Positions 1-6,108 of a stretch of 18,144 nt of DNA are shown here, piece after piece. Below the pieces are notes generated by a model. That model was not told where the DNA came from and searched no databases. It worked only from the letters and a program-made list of their open reading frames with translations. Where the stretch lies: NCBI RefSeq assembly GCF_000701705.1, contig NZ_JNJP01000073.1, positions 1 to 18,144 of the forward strand, written 5' to 3'. Within the stretch, counting starts at the first letter, position 1. Each line of letters opens with the position of its first letter. The position numbers were made by a program, and so were the translations under genes. Origin of the DNA: Bilophila wadsworthia ATCC 49260. GTDB taxonomy: Bacteria > Desulfobacterota > Desulfovibrionia > Desulfovibrionales > Desulfovibrionaceae.

Positions 1-265
1 ATAGCTCGTCAAAACCACGGTAATGGGGAACTCTTCCGAGCCATACGCCACTCCAGAACTGCTCATACGTTAACTTCCCCATGTTATACGAAATGGCGTT
101 CAACCGCTGTTCAACATCATCTGCACGAGCAATCAGAAAGGTCTCTCCGATTGAATCACTGAACAGATAATAGGGCGAGAGAGGCTGAACTGTGACGGCC
201 ATTTCATCGTTAGGCTTTGCCAAACCGAACTTACCAAGCTGCGCACGGACACGTTCAAGGCTCAT
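1..265 (-). CDS. Unrecognised accessory protein, 3' end beyond window
   Basis: The frame is open from an ATG at 265 to the window edge, giving 88 complete codons without a stop. The protein begins MSLERVRAQLGKFGLAKPND and continues with an aromatic-rich stretch (SPYYLF, EQFWSGVWLGRV). A Shine-Dalgarno-like AGGAG lies 8 bases before the ATG, which supports this start. I do not recognise the family. The first 14 residues resemble the start of YbaK/EbsC-type proteins, but the similarity does not continue. There is no signal peptide or membrane helix in the visible part. GC is about 49 percent by hand count, well below the virion genes, and the gene follows a very AT-rich spacer with a promoter-like sequence. 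Its position after the tail fibre block is where Mu-like phages often carry accessory (moron) genes, so it may be cargo rather than virion structure. The ORF is likely real; its function is unknown. Confidence 0.7.
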   Translation of the reverse strand, partial: MSLERVRAQLGKFGLAKPNDEMAVTVQPLSPYYLFSDSIGETFLIARADDVEQRLNAISYNMGKLTYEQFWSGVWLGRVPHYRGFDEL

Positions 266-288
266 GACAAGTACTCCTATTTTTGAAC

Positions 289-317
289 AGGATAAACTTA
301 TTATGAATAAAAATCAA
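289..317 (-). promoter_or_regulatory. Possible sigma-70-type promoter for the left-end gene
   Basis: Read on the minus strand, TTGATT (312-317) and TATCCT (289-294) are separated by exactly 17 bases in a segment of only about 22 percent GC. Each hexamer matches four of six consensus positions. The -10 box ends 23 bases before the ATG at 265, leaving room for a short leader with the AGGAG site. AT-rich DNA yields such matches by chance, so this is suggestive only. Confidence 0.35.
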
Positions 318-329
318 TTTTTAATTGAT
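313..329 (-). terminator. Weak AT-rich hairpin at end of the fibre gene block
   Basis: ATCAATT (313-319) and AATTGAT (323-329) form a perfect 7-base-pair inverted repeat with a 3-base loop. On the minus strand it is followed by TTTTTATT. It overlaps the stop codon of the 85-residue protein. The stem is almost all A-T, so termination would be weak. It also overlaps the promoter-like -35 box, so it could instead be an operator-like palindrome. Confidence 0.3.
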
Positions 330-571
330 AATTTTCCGGTACGTCTCAACTCCGGCGGCGACTGCCTGCCTTCCCTCTCGCTCTCATAACTACTTTTGCA
401 GTGTTCCCTCTGCCAAAAGAACAGCCCGTCCACGAGCTTACGGAGCCATGCGCGGATGCCTGCCTGTTCCCACCGCCAGCATCGGCTGCTCAGTGTCTCG
501 TCAGGCCAGCCCATGAACAGGGTGTTGAGGAATTGATCGAAGCCGATGAGGATGTGTTTTCCGTAGGTCAT
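314..571 (-). CDS. Small conserved phage protein, unknown function
   Basis: An 85-residue basic, tryptophan-rich protein. It contains FDQFLNTLFMGWPDETLSSR near residues 11-30 and an HCKSSYESEREGRQSPPELR segment near residues 57-76. From memory, small phage proteins with a GWPDETLSSR-like motif followed by a FFWQ...HC..YESE motif recur near fibre and lysis genes, usually annotated hypothetical. I cannot name a biochemical role. There is no convincing membrane helix or signal peptide. The ATG overlaps the stop of the DUF4376 gene by four bases (ATGA), which implies translational coupling. A GAGG site lies 10 bases upstream. The gene ends in an AT-rich palindrome, after which base composition changes sharply, so it looks like the last gene of the fibre block. 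Confidence 0.7.
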   Translation of the reverse strand: MTYGKHILIGFDQFLNTLFMGWPDETLSSRCWRWEQAGIRAWLRKLVDGLFFWQREHCKSSYESEREGRQSPPELRRTGKLSIKN

Positions 572-1155
572 GCGGCTTCAACCTCTTCCGCAGTAGCCGC
601 GGCCTCCACCGCCGCCTTGCGTTCCCCGCCGCGCTGCATCGTCCCGTTCTTGTGCTTCATGGCCCCGCCCGCGTAGAGCGCGAGGAAGCCCGATGCATCG
701 AACGTCAGGCGCACCATGTCGCCATCCGGCGTGTAGGCGTTCCACGTTACGGAGTCCGGCAGACCCGGCATTCCCGATTGCTTCATCAGGCAGACGTTCG
801 CCGTATCCGCAAAATTCTGCTGGTCAAAGGCATCATAGCTGAAATGATATGTCACCCCGTCCACGGCATAGTCGAACCCGGAAGCAATGGCGGCGGACGT
901 TTCCGCGTCGATCCGTGCTTTCTTCGCTATTTTCAGTTCCTCCAGCGTCGGTACGGGCGGGACGTAGGGCTGCTCCTCGGTTACCATCTCCGGGTGTGCC
1001 TCGGCGTATGCGTCGACATCAGCCCACAATTCAGCGAACTGACGGCGTACTTCATCGGGGACAGTATCATCATCGGGATGCGGCACGCAGAGCTTGCCGA
1101 CCACGTATGAGCGTGTCTCTTTTCTGTAGATGATGGTTCCGTAGTCTTTCGCCAT
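568..1155 (-). CDS. DUF4376-type tail fibre-associated protein
   Basis: A 195-residue protein. The N-terminal part (MAKDYGTIIY..., residues 1-80) is acidic and proline-rich. The C-terminal part carries the DUF4376-like pattern: a helix KIAKKARIDAETSAAIASGFDYAVDG, then YHFSYDAFDQQNFADTAN, then a WNAYTPDGDMVRLTF strand region. DUF4376 proteins usually sit beside phage tail fibre genes and are thought to help fibre assembly or be fibre accessory parts; here it occupies the place of Mu gene U. The start at 1155 is chosen because AGGAG lies 7 bases upstream and only 10 bases separate it from the fibre stop; a longer reading to 1203 would run into the fibre gene. The tail is alanine/glutamate-rich (AAVEAAATAEEVEAA). 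Family assignment is fairly secure; the chaperone role is inferred from position. Confidence 0.75.
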   Translation of the reverse strand: MAKDYGTIIYRKETRSYVVGKLCVPHPDDDTVPDEVRRQFAELWADVDAYAEAHPEMVTEEQPYVPPVPTLEELKIAKKARIDAETSAAIASGFDYAVDGVTYHFSYDAFDQQNFADTANVCLMKQSGMPGLPDSVTWNAYTPDGDMVRLTFDASGFLALYAGGAMKHKNGTMQRGGERKAAVEAAATAEEVEAA

Positions 1156-1165
1156 TTTGCTTCTC

Positions 1166-2212
1166 CTATGCGCTTCTGAAAGCCATTCCGTCCATGAAAG
1201 CATCTGGGTATCCCGGGTAATTAGGTGTCAAAGTTGTACCTCCCGGACTTTCCCCGATGACCATATCGATCCATTTTTCATCTGTTGCTACAAGATACAT
1301 ATATTTCCATGTACCGTAATTAGGCAGCGTATGCGTTGTCTTCACAATGATCATGTCCATGCCTTTGAGCCCAAACGCATTCTGAGCCTCGCTTGCAAAA
1401 GCGACGGAGAGCGCACTTTCAGCCTTGCCGCCAAGCGCATTCGCACTCCCGGCGGTATCTGCGTATCCGGCGCTATCAGCTTTTCCGTGCACCGCCCTAC
1501 CGTCAAGATAGAGCTCGCCATTATCGGGGGAGTAACGCATCGCCAGCCCCTCTTTTCCGCGTGCCCCTGAGAACTTGATCAGGCGCACGCTGTCAGCAAA
1601 AAGGCGCTCTATCTGCACATCACTGAGCCGCATCGGGCAATCAGTCGAAATCTCTCTCGTACCGTCCTCATGCGTTACGGCCGCGATTGAGGCGATCACA
1701 CCGGAAGCATTCTTTGCAAACATCTGCGTCCGCTTCGCGTTGTCGGAAGCGTGTTGTATGATATCGAACCCGCCCATGATCACGCTGTTTTTGTCGCCAA
1801 GAAACAGGCCGCGTTCGGTGTTGGCAGAGGGTGCCGATCCGATCACATTTGCGGGATCATTGATCTGGATACTGCCAGTCACGATGCCGCCGCCCAGAGG
1901 CAACTTGGCCTGCGCAGCATCGTAGGCGGTCTTGACCGCAGTTGCCGATGCAGCCGTCGCCGAGTCGGTAAGATTGACCCGATCCGTCAGCTTTATTTTT
2001 TGCGCAAGTATGAGTGCGGATATGGCGGCGGCAAGCTGCGTGTTATCGGACTTGTCCGGTACTATCCCCGCCGCCGAAAGCGTGCTTACGATTTCTTCTT
2101 GGACGGCATTCAGCCAGTCCGCCGAAACGACGGTCGCAGGGGTTGGGGCAAGCGGATCGCCTTCGGTGAAAAGGCCGTCAGAAGTTGCCGTTGAAGTGTC
2201 GATGCGATGCAT
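1166..2212 (-). CDS. Tail fibre / receptor-binding protein
   Basis: A 348-residue fibre protein. Near residues 30-65 it has the widespread fibre attachment motif ADWLNAVQEEI...AAGI...DNTQLAAAI, which usually marks the end anchored to the baseplate. The middle has repeated A-D-S-A-G-Y-A-D-T-A-G-S-A-type residues (about 250-275), typical of trimeric fibre shafts. The last 70 residues (GMDMIIVKTTHTLPNYGTWKYMYLV...) are the probable receptor-binding tip and match no tip family I know. The start at 2212 has a strong GAGGAGG site 5 bases upstream. It follows gp48 by 10 bases, where Mu places gene S. It is short for a Mu-type fibre. DNA for the tip (1201-1380) is about 44 percent GC by hand count, against 60 or more in the core, which points to tip exchange. 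No second fibre or invertible segment is visible. Confidence 0.85.
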   Translation of the reverse strand: MHRIDTSTATSDGLFTEGDPLAPTPATVVSADWLNAVQEEIVSTLSAAGIVPDKSDNTQLAAAISALILAQKIKLTDRVNLTDSATAASATAVKTAYDAAQAKLPLGGGIVTGSIQINDPANVIGSAPSANTERGLFLGDKNSVIMGGFDIIQHASDNAKRTQMFAKNASGVIASIAAVTHEDGTREISTDCPMRLSDVQIERLFADSVRLIKFSGARGKEGLAMRYSPDNGELYLDGRAVHGKADSAGYADTAGSANALGGKAESALSVAFASEAQNAFGLKGMDMIIVKTTHTLPNYGTWKYMYLVATDEKWIDMVIGESPGGTTLTPNYPGYPDAFMDGMAFRSA

Positions 2213-2222
2213 TGAAGCCTCC

Positions 2223-2789
2223 TCACGCGCCGTAAGCGAACAGGGCCACGGCGTGCGCTGGTTTGTATTTGTTGATGATGCATTCAAGCGGCCCTTCGCC
2301 CCAGTACGCAAGCGGCTCCCCGGCGACCGAGCGTCCGGCACAGAACCGCCGCGCGATTTCGCCTGCGGCGTGGACGGTGAAAGCGTAGAGCCATGCGCCG
2401 TTCGTCAGCGCGTCACCGGCGCGGGAACCGGCGACAAATGGGGAAAATTCTGAGATCGTGACGTCGTACCCGGCGAGGGTAGCGTATTGGACGAGCCAGC
2501 CGATCGAAATACCTGCGCGCTCACGCAGGGCCAGCGCGATGAAGCCGAGTCGATCCTGATAAAGGGAACCGTCCTGCAAGCAAGCGTCAGGCAGGCTGTA
2601 GACGCGCTCATAGTCTTCGAGCCACTCCTGATATGTGAATGGCCGGAGCGCGCCGACGGCGTGCGGCGCGTCGGCAAGCACGCGATCAAGCTCCTTTCCT
2701 TCCATGTCGACTGATACGCCAAGGCGCGCGCCGTTCGGATCGTAGCTGGTAGGCGGCAAAAGCCGCCGCAAAAGGGTTGCGTGCCCCAT
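2223..2789 (-). CDS. Mu gp48-like baseplate protein (DUF2313/YmfQ)
   Basis: A 188-residue protein starting MGHATLLRRLLPPTSYDPNG, the standard opening of the DUF2313/YmfQ family (Mu gp48), in which a leucine-rich start and a P-x-x-x-Y patch precede an acidic helix. Family members belong to the baseplate periphery between the gp47 wedge and the fibres, and are compared with gpI of P2-type phages. Other visible parts are LRPFTYQEWLEDYERVYSLPD (about 60-80) and a C-terminal hydrophobic region ending LECIINKYKPAHAVALFAYGA. The chosen ATG at 2789 shares one base with the gp47 stop (TAATG) and has GGAGG 7 bases upstream; a start at 2828 would overlap gp47 by 40 bases for no benefit. The next gene, the fibre, starts 10 bases later. 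Confidence 0.88.
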   Translation of the reverse strand: MGHATLLRRLLPPTSYDPNGARLGVSVDMEGKELDRVLADAPHAVGALRPFTYQEWLEDYERVYSLPDACLQDGSLYQDRLGFIALALRERAGISIGWLVQYATLAGYDVTISEFSPFVAGSRAGDALTNGAWLYAFTVHAAGEIARRFCAGRSVAGEPLAYWGEGPLECIINKYKPAHAVALFAYGA

Positions 2790-3838
2790 TACACCGCCTC
2801 CAGCGTCACGGTACCGCAACGAGGCCACTGGATCGCCGTGGGCACAACCGTTGATACGGGCAGAACAACGGCAACGTCGGCGACGCCGGGCACGGCTGAA
2901 ACGGCGGCGATCAGCACGGAAAGATAGATATGGGAGCCGGGCTGACAGTCCGCAAATGTGGCCTGCACGGCTTCGCGAACCGGGGCCGTGAGCGTTTGAA
3001 GCGTGTAGCCCGTGGCGGGCAAGATTTTGAGCGTCACGTCCACGGTGAGCGCCACAGCCGCGATCACGGTCGACGCCTTTGCCGTGCAGGGACGCTGCTC
3101 GTCGATATACGCCTGCGCCGCCTGCACAACTTCATCAGAAGCGATGACGCCGTCGCCAGTAATAACAATGTCGACGGTCCCGGCTCCTTGGCGGAGCGGG
3201 TAAACATACGCTTCGCCCACGCCCGCTACGGATTTCGCCCACCGGCGATAGTCGGCGGCATTTCCGCCGCCGGGAGGGTTTTGCATGTAGTCGAGCAGCC
3301 GGGACAAAAGCGAGGCGTCGCTTTCCGCGTCCGCGCCGCCCGTGATTGTCGCCGTGCCGACGGCTTCAATCCCGGTAGGCGGCTGCATAAGCGTCACCGT
3401 GTCGCCGATCAGATCGGGCACGGCTCCGGCGGTGGCGGCGGCACAGGCTACGGTCACGGTCCCCTCGCCGCCGACGGTCCCGTCAGCCGTGGTCTGGTAT
3501 AGGGTGCCTGCGGCGCTTTTCAGGCTTGCCCCTGACGGCAAAATAACGCCCGGCGTGCCGGTAAACGTCGCGGTTCCCGAGGCCGCAACGGCCACTTTGC
3601 GGACAATGCCGCGCAAGGCGGCGTGCGCCTCCAGATACTCAGTATCGGCGGTATCCGGCAAAAGCTGGCGGGCAAGCCACGACTGGTAATCATAAAGCCC
3701 CTCGACCGCCGACGCCGTGCATGAGGAGCGGACAAAAAGATCACTGTCTCCATCCGTTGAAGCTGTCGGATCGAGGTTGCGGGCGTCGCGCAGCATACGC
3801 TCGCGGATCGTCGCAAAATCGGGGTTCGTGTACGGCAT
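2789..3838 (-). CDS. Mu gp47-like baseplate wedge protein (J-like)
   Basis: A 349-residue member of the Baseplate_J / Mu gp47 family. These proteins form the wedge that links the baseplate hub to the periphery, equivalent to P2 gpJ and T4 gp6. The N-terminus (MPYTNPDFATIRERMLRDARNL) is followed by a LYDYQSWLARQLLPDTADTEYLEAHAALRGI stretch that is characteristic. Residues 80-150 are a glycine/threonine-rich beta region with GTPGVILPSGASL. Then comes SLLSRLLDYMQNPPGGGNAADYRRWA (about 180-205), the most recognisable signature. The C-terminal half has repeated beta-alpha units. Length is typical. It starts one base after the gp46 stop and shares one base with gp48, forming a tight wedge cluster of gp46, gp47 and gp48. 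Confidence 0.92.
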   Translation of the reverse strand: MPYTNPDFATIRERMLRDARNLDPTASTDGDSDLFVRSSCTASAVEGLYDYQSWLARQLLPDTADTEYLEAHAALRGIVRKVAVAASGTATFTGTPGVILPSGASLKSAAGTLYQTTADGTVGGEGTVTVACAAATAGAVPDLIGDTVTLMQPPTGIEAVGTATITGGADAESDASLLSRLLDYMQNPPGGGNAADYRRWAKSVAGVGEAYVYPLRQGAGTVDIVITGDGVIASDEVVQAAQAYIDEQRPCTAKASTVIAAVALTVDVTLKILPATGYTLQTLTAPVREAVQATFADCQPGSHIYLSVLIAAVSAVPGVADVAVVLPVSTVVPTAIQWPRCGTVTLEAV

Positions 3839-3839
3839 A

Positions 3840-4214
3840 TCAGCTCACTTTGACCGGGTATGAGTACAAGGAACGGCGGCCCGTCAGGTCGACCACCTCG
3901 ATATGCAACAGACACCGCCCGTCACACGGCGCATCGGCGGTGACACTGACGGAACGCGCCCGCCCATCCCTGACCAGCGGGGCAAGGGCCTGCTCGACAT
4001 ACTGTACGGCCAGCTTGCGCACGCGGGGCACGTCTTTTTCGCGCGTCAGCTCATGCAGGCGCGAGCCCAAAGACGGATCGGCCCACCAACCGCCGAGTGG
4101 CGTCATCAGGCGCAGGTAGACGGCATTTGCCAACGTAGCAATGCGTTCGCCGGTGTAGTCGCCGGAAGAGGGATCAAGAAAAGCGTCCACGGGCCGCTCC
4201 TCACTCGGTTTCAT
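3840..4214 (-). CDS. Mu gp46-like baseplate protein (T4 gp25-like fold)
   Basis: A 124-residue protein of the Mu gp46 / GPW-gp25 group. These small baseplate proteins have a lysozyme-like name in databases but are structural: T4 gp25 initiates sheath polymerisation. Visible landmarks are GERIATLANAVYLRLMTPLGGWWADPSLGSRLHEL (about 23-55), a common pattern where a conserved glycine-rich turn precedes an S-R-L helix, then a basic helix VRKLAVQYVEQALAPLV and C-terminal beta strands. It is the first gene after a 164-base gap. The ATG directly abuts a 9-base-pair hairpin (4215-4240), and no well-spaced Shine-Dalgarno site is visible, so initiation may be controlled or weak. An alternate start cannot be excluded, but the N-terminal length fits the family. 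Confidence 0.88.
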   Translation of the reverse strand: MKPSEERPVDAFLDPSSGDYTGERIATLANAVYLRLMTPLGGWWADPSLGSRLHELTREKDVPRVRKLAVQYVEQALAPLVRDGRARSVSVTADAPCDGRCLLHIEVVDLTGRRSLYSYPVKVS

Positions 4215-4305
4215 GTCCGGCGGGCAAAGCTCCGCCGGACCCTCGTTCGTCGCTCAAACGCGCGCACGCGCGCGGACTGCCGTCGGCCATAAAGAAAACG
4301 TCCAT
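4201..4305 (-). CDS. Possible 34-residue small ORF overlapping gp46 start
   Basis: A 34-codon frame starts with ATG at 4305 (MDVFFMADGSPRACARLSD...) and ends with TGA at 4201, 14 bases inside gp46 in another frame. Translating it would carry ribosomes through the hairpin that abuts the gp46 start, as a leader peptide does. Against it: its ATG lies in a stem (4300-4332), no Shine-Dalgarno site is visible, and I know no homologue. It is recorded as a possibility only. Confidence 0.2.
   Translation of the reverse strand: MDVFFMADGSPRACARLSDERGSGGALPAGHETE
4215..4240 (-). promoter_or_regulatory. Hairpin abutting the gp46 start codon
   Basis: GTCCGGCGG (4215-4223) and CCGCCGGAC (4232-4240) are a perfect 9-base-pair inverted repeat with an 8-base loop. 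In the minus-strand transcript the hairpin ends at the base directly before the gp46 ATG. The only GGAG in the leader is inside this stem, 15 bases from the ATG. Such a structure would be expected to hinder ribosome loading unless opened by a translating ribosome or a factor. Confidence 0.5.
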
Positions 4306-4332
4306 GCGTTACATGATAGCAAACGCATGGAC
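4290..4332 (-). terminator. Terminator-like 11-bp hairpin with T-rich tail
   Basis: GTCCATGCGTT (4300-4310) and AACGCATGGAC (4322-4332) form a perfect 11-base-pair stem with an 11-base loop. On the minus strand it is followed by GTTTTCTTTATGG, a broken T tract. It lies 46 bases after the gp45 stop, so it may terminate or attenuate transcription between the spike gene and the gp46-fibre segment. The T run is interrupted, so full termination is doubtful. Confidence 0.4.
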
Positions 4333-4366
4333 GCGAGCCAGTTGACGGATGTCAGCGGGAGAAAAG
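4329..4366. repeat. Dispersed 38-base repeat, copy A (gp45-gp46 gap)
   Basis: This 38-base segment matches 15208-15245 at 34 of 38 positions in the same orientation. The core, on the plus strand, is CCAGTTGACGGATGTCAGCG, containing a TGAC-N4-GTCA palindrome. Read on the minus strand it encodes FSPADIRQLAR in a frame without an obvious start. The segment 9755-9769 in the gp41 frameshift extension shares a 15-base part of it and encodes FSPADVR. Confidence 0.7.
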
Positions 4367-4378
4367 AAGGAAAGGCGG

Positions 4379-5023
4379 TTACTGCGGCTCGCCGGTGGTG
4401 CCGCCGCTGTCGCCTTGGTGTGTATGGTGTGCGGTGGATATGCCCGCAGCCGTCTGATCGCCGGTAGTCGTGATCTCGCCGTCAAGGTGCATATCGCCGG
4501 TGATGCGGGCCACGGTGCGCCCGGCGGCGTGGCTGCGGCTGGCGGCCCCGCCGTAGGCAAGGCCGGGCGTCTGGTAGGTGACGCCCGCGTCCGCCTGCAC
4601 CGTGTAGCTTTTTGTCTGCATCAGCACGTCTTCTTTGGCTTTCACGATAAAGTGATCGCAATCCACCTCGATGATCTTTTCTTTTTTCAAGGTGATTTTC
4701 GCGCCCCACTGGTTGTAGACGCACACTTCACCACCGCCGACCTGCACCCGGTACGCGCCGTTTTCCGTCGCCACGATAACGCTGTGCGCCGTCTTGCCGC
4801 CCAAGGGCAAAACGATAAGCTCGGAACCCGCCGGGACCCCGGACGTAAAGCCGAATTGCTGGAACAGTTCAGCGGCTTCCAGCTTTTCGCCGTTCAGGGC
4901 GTCGCCTTGCGCAAGCTGTACGCCGGGCTTGCCGTTCAGCCCGCCGAGCACGGCCCGGAACGGAAGGCGCACGGCGGCAAGCGCGCGGGCAATGGCATCC
5001 TTGATCATCTGCGCGGTGGTCAT
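4379..5023 (-). CDS. Mu gp45-like central spike (baseplate assembly protein V)
   Basis: A 214-residue trimeric spike protein at the tip of the contractile tail, which pierces the outer membrane. The N-terminal helix MTTAQMIKDAIARALAAVRL is followed by an OB-fold-like part with GVQLAQGDALNGEKLEAAELFQQFG, then alternating strands of the beta-helix (about 110-165: KITLKKEKIIEVDCDHFIVKAKEDVLMQ). Near the C-terminus AHHTHQGDSGG carries an H-x-H motif (His200, His202). In the solved P2 and Mu spikes this kind of motif holds an iron ion at the tip. The ATG at 5023 overlaps the gp44 stop by four bases (ATGA) and has GGAG 8 bases upstream; a longer reading to 5383 would lie wholly in gp44. The stop is followed by a gap, so this gene ends a translationally coupled cluster. 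Confidence 0.92.
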   Translation of the reverse strand: MTTAQMIKDAIARALAAVRLPFRAVLGGLNGKPGVQLAQGDALNGEKLEAAELFQQFGFTSGVPAGSELIVLPLGGKTAHSVIVATENGAYRVQVGGGEVCVYNQWGAKITLKKEKIIEVDCDHFIVKAKEDVLMQTKSYTVQADAGVTYQTPGLAYGGAASRSHAAGRTVARITGDMHLDGEITTTGDQTAAGISTAHHTHQGDSGGTTGEPQ

Positions 5024-6108
5024 GTCTCGTCTCCAAAATCCCATGAGCCGGAAAAGGCTTTCCTGCCTTTTTTCCCGCGCTTGCCTTTTTTGCTTGTGTC
5101 GGGCAGCCAAACCCCGTCTGGTTTCAAGACAAGCGTGGTTGTTGTGCCGTCCCGCCCGCCGTTGAACGTGCGCCGGGTGAGAAAGTAAACGTGTTCGCCG
5201 TCGTTCAAAGTGACGCGCTGGCCCGGCTCCCACAGCTTCCCGTCGCTGGTGCGGTGGCCCCGTACCTTTGCCGTGATCGTGAAGCTGTCCATCACGCCGT
5301 CGGCAAGCCGTTTCTTGGCCTTTTTCAGGGCGTCGCCGGGGGAATCGAGACACCCTTCCGAGACGATCAACGGCCTGTACCACTTCACATTGGGGTCCGT
5401 GGCCTTGCCCTTCATGGCGTTTTTGCCCTTTTTCTTTTCCGTCCCGGCCCCCTGCGCGAGGACCGTCACTTCTGAATAACGGCGCTCACAGCCCTTATCG
5501 ATCTCAAGGTCGATCACGTTGTTGCCCTTGCCGTCCAGCCGCATGATCAGGGCCGCGACGGGCGGCGCGGTATAGTCCGGGGCCGCGATCTTGAGGGTCC
5601 CGTCCGGGGTGAACCACGGCCACAGGCCGCTTGCTTCGGCGGCCTGCTGGATGACTTCCCACGCCGACATGCCCGGCTCGACCGTCACTTTGACGAAAGC
5701 CGCGTCACGCCCGGCGATGTCGAGCTTGGTGATGCCAAGGGGCCGGGCAACGGCGGCGACGGCTTCCGGCAAGGTGATTTCACGGCTGACGAAAATGGGG
5801 GCGGAACAGTCAAGCAGTACAGCCGCACCGTCGCGCCCCCGAATGTTCAGTATGTGCTCGCCCTTGCGGAAGGCATGGCGCACGCGGTCGACGCGCCCGG
5901 ACATGACAAGCTCGTCCCCGATGCGGATCTGCACTTCGGCCCACGGCTGGAGGTATTCCGGCAACGCCGCTGCGGGCGTGCCCAAAGACACGCTCCAGCC
6001 GTCCGCCGGTGTAAAGAAATCGGAATCAATGCTGTATTTTAACCAATCGGCGTGGACGTGCCCGGCTATATGCAGCGTCACGCGATCGGCGTCAGTCGGC
6101 GTAGACAT
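5020..6108 (-). CDS. P: Mu gp44 (P)-like tail hub protein
   Basis: A 362-residue baseplate hub protein of the Mu P / late control D class, equivalent to T4 gp27 and the first domain of VgrG. It forms the ring on which the spike sits. The N-terminus (ADRVTLHIAGHVHADWLKYSIDSDFFTPADGWSVSL) is the typical opening; then WAEVQIRIGDELVMSGRVDRVRH, a GRDGAAVLLDCSAP motif near 95-107, and SAWEVIQQAAEASGLWPWFTPDG near 150-172. The last 30 residues are strongly basic (KKGKRGKKGRK). A lysine-rich insertion (EKKKGKNAMKGKATD) sits near residue 230. It overlaps N by 17 bases and the spike gene by 4. The Shine-Dalgarno site is poor, so coupling to N translation is likely. Confidence 0.92.
   Translation of the reverse strand: MSTPTDADRVTLHIAGHVHADWLKYSIDSDFFTPADGWSVSLGTPAAALPEYLQPWAEVQIRIGDELVMSGRVDRVRHAFRKGEHILNIRGRDGAAVLLDCSAPIFVSREITLPEAVAAVARPLGITKLDIAGRDAAFVKVTVEPGMSAWEVIQQAAEASGLWPWFTPDGTLKIAAPDYTAPPVAALIMRLDGKGNNVIDLEIDKGCERRYSEVTVLAQGAGTEKKKGKNAMKGKATDPNVKWYRPLIVSEGCLDSPGDALKKAKKRLADGVMDSFTITAKVRGHRTSDGKLWEPGQRVTLNDGEHVYFLTRRTFNGGRDGTTTTLVLKPDGVWLPDTSKKGKRGKKGRKAFSGSWDFGDET

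Noticed and set aside
1..265. YbaK/EbsC family assignment for the left-end gene
   Set aside because: Only the first ~14 residues resemble YbaK-type starts; the following sequence does not.
1166..2212. Mu-style invertible fibre segment
   Set aside because: No second fibre C-terminus, no inverted crossover sites and no invertase gene are visible in the window.
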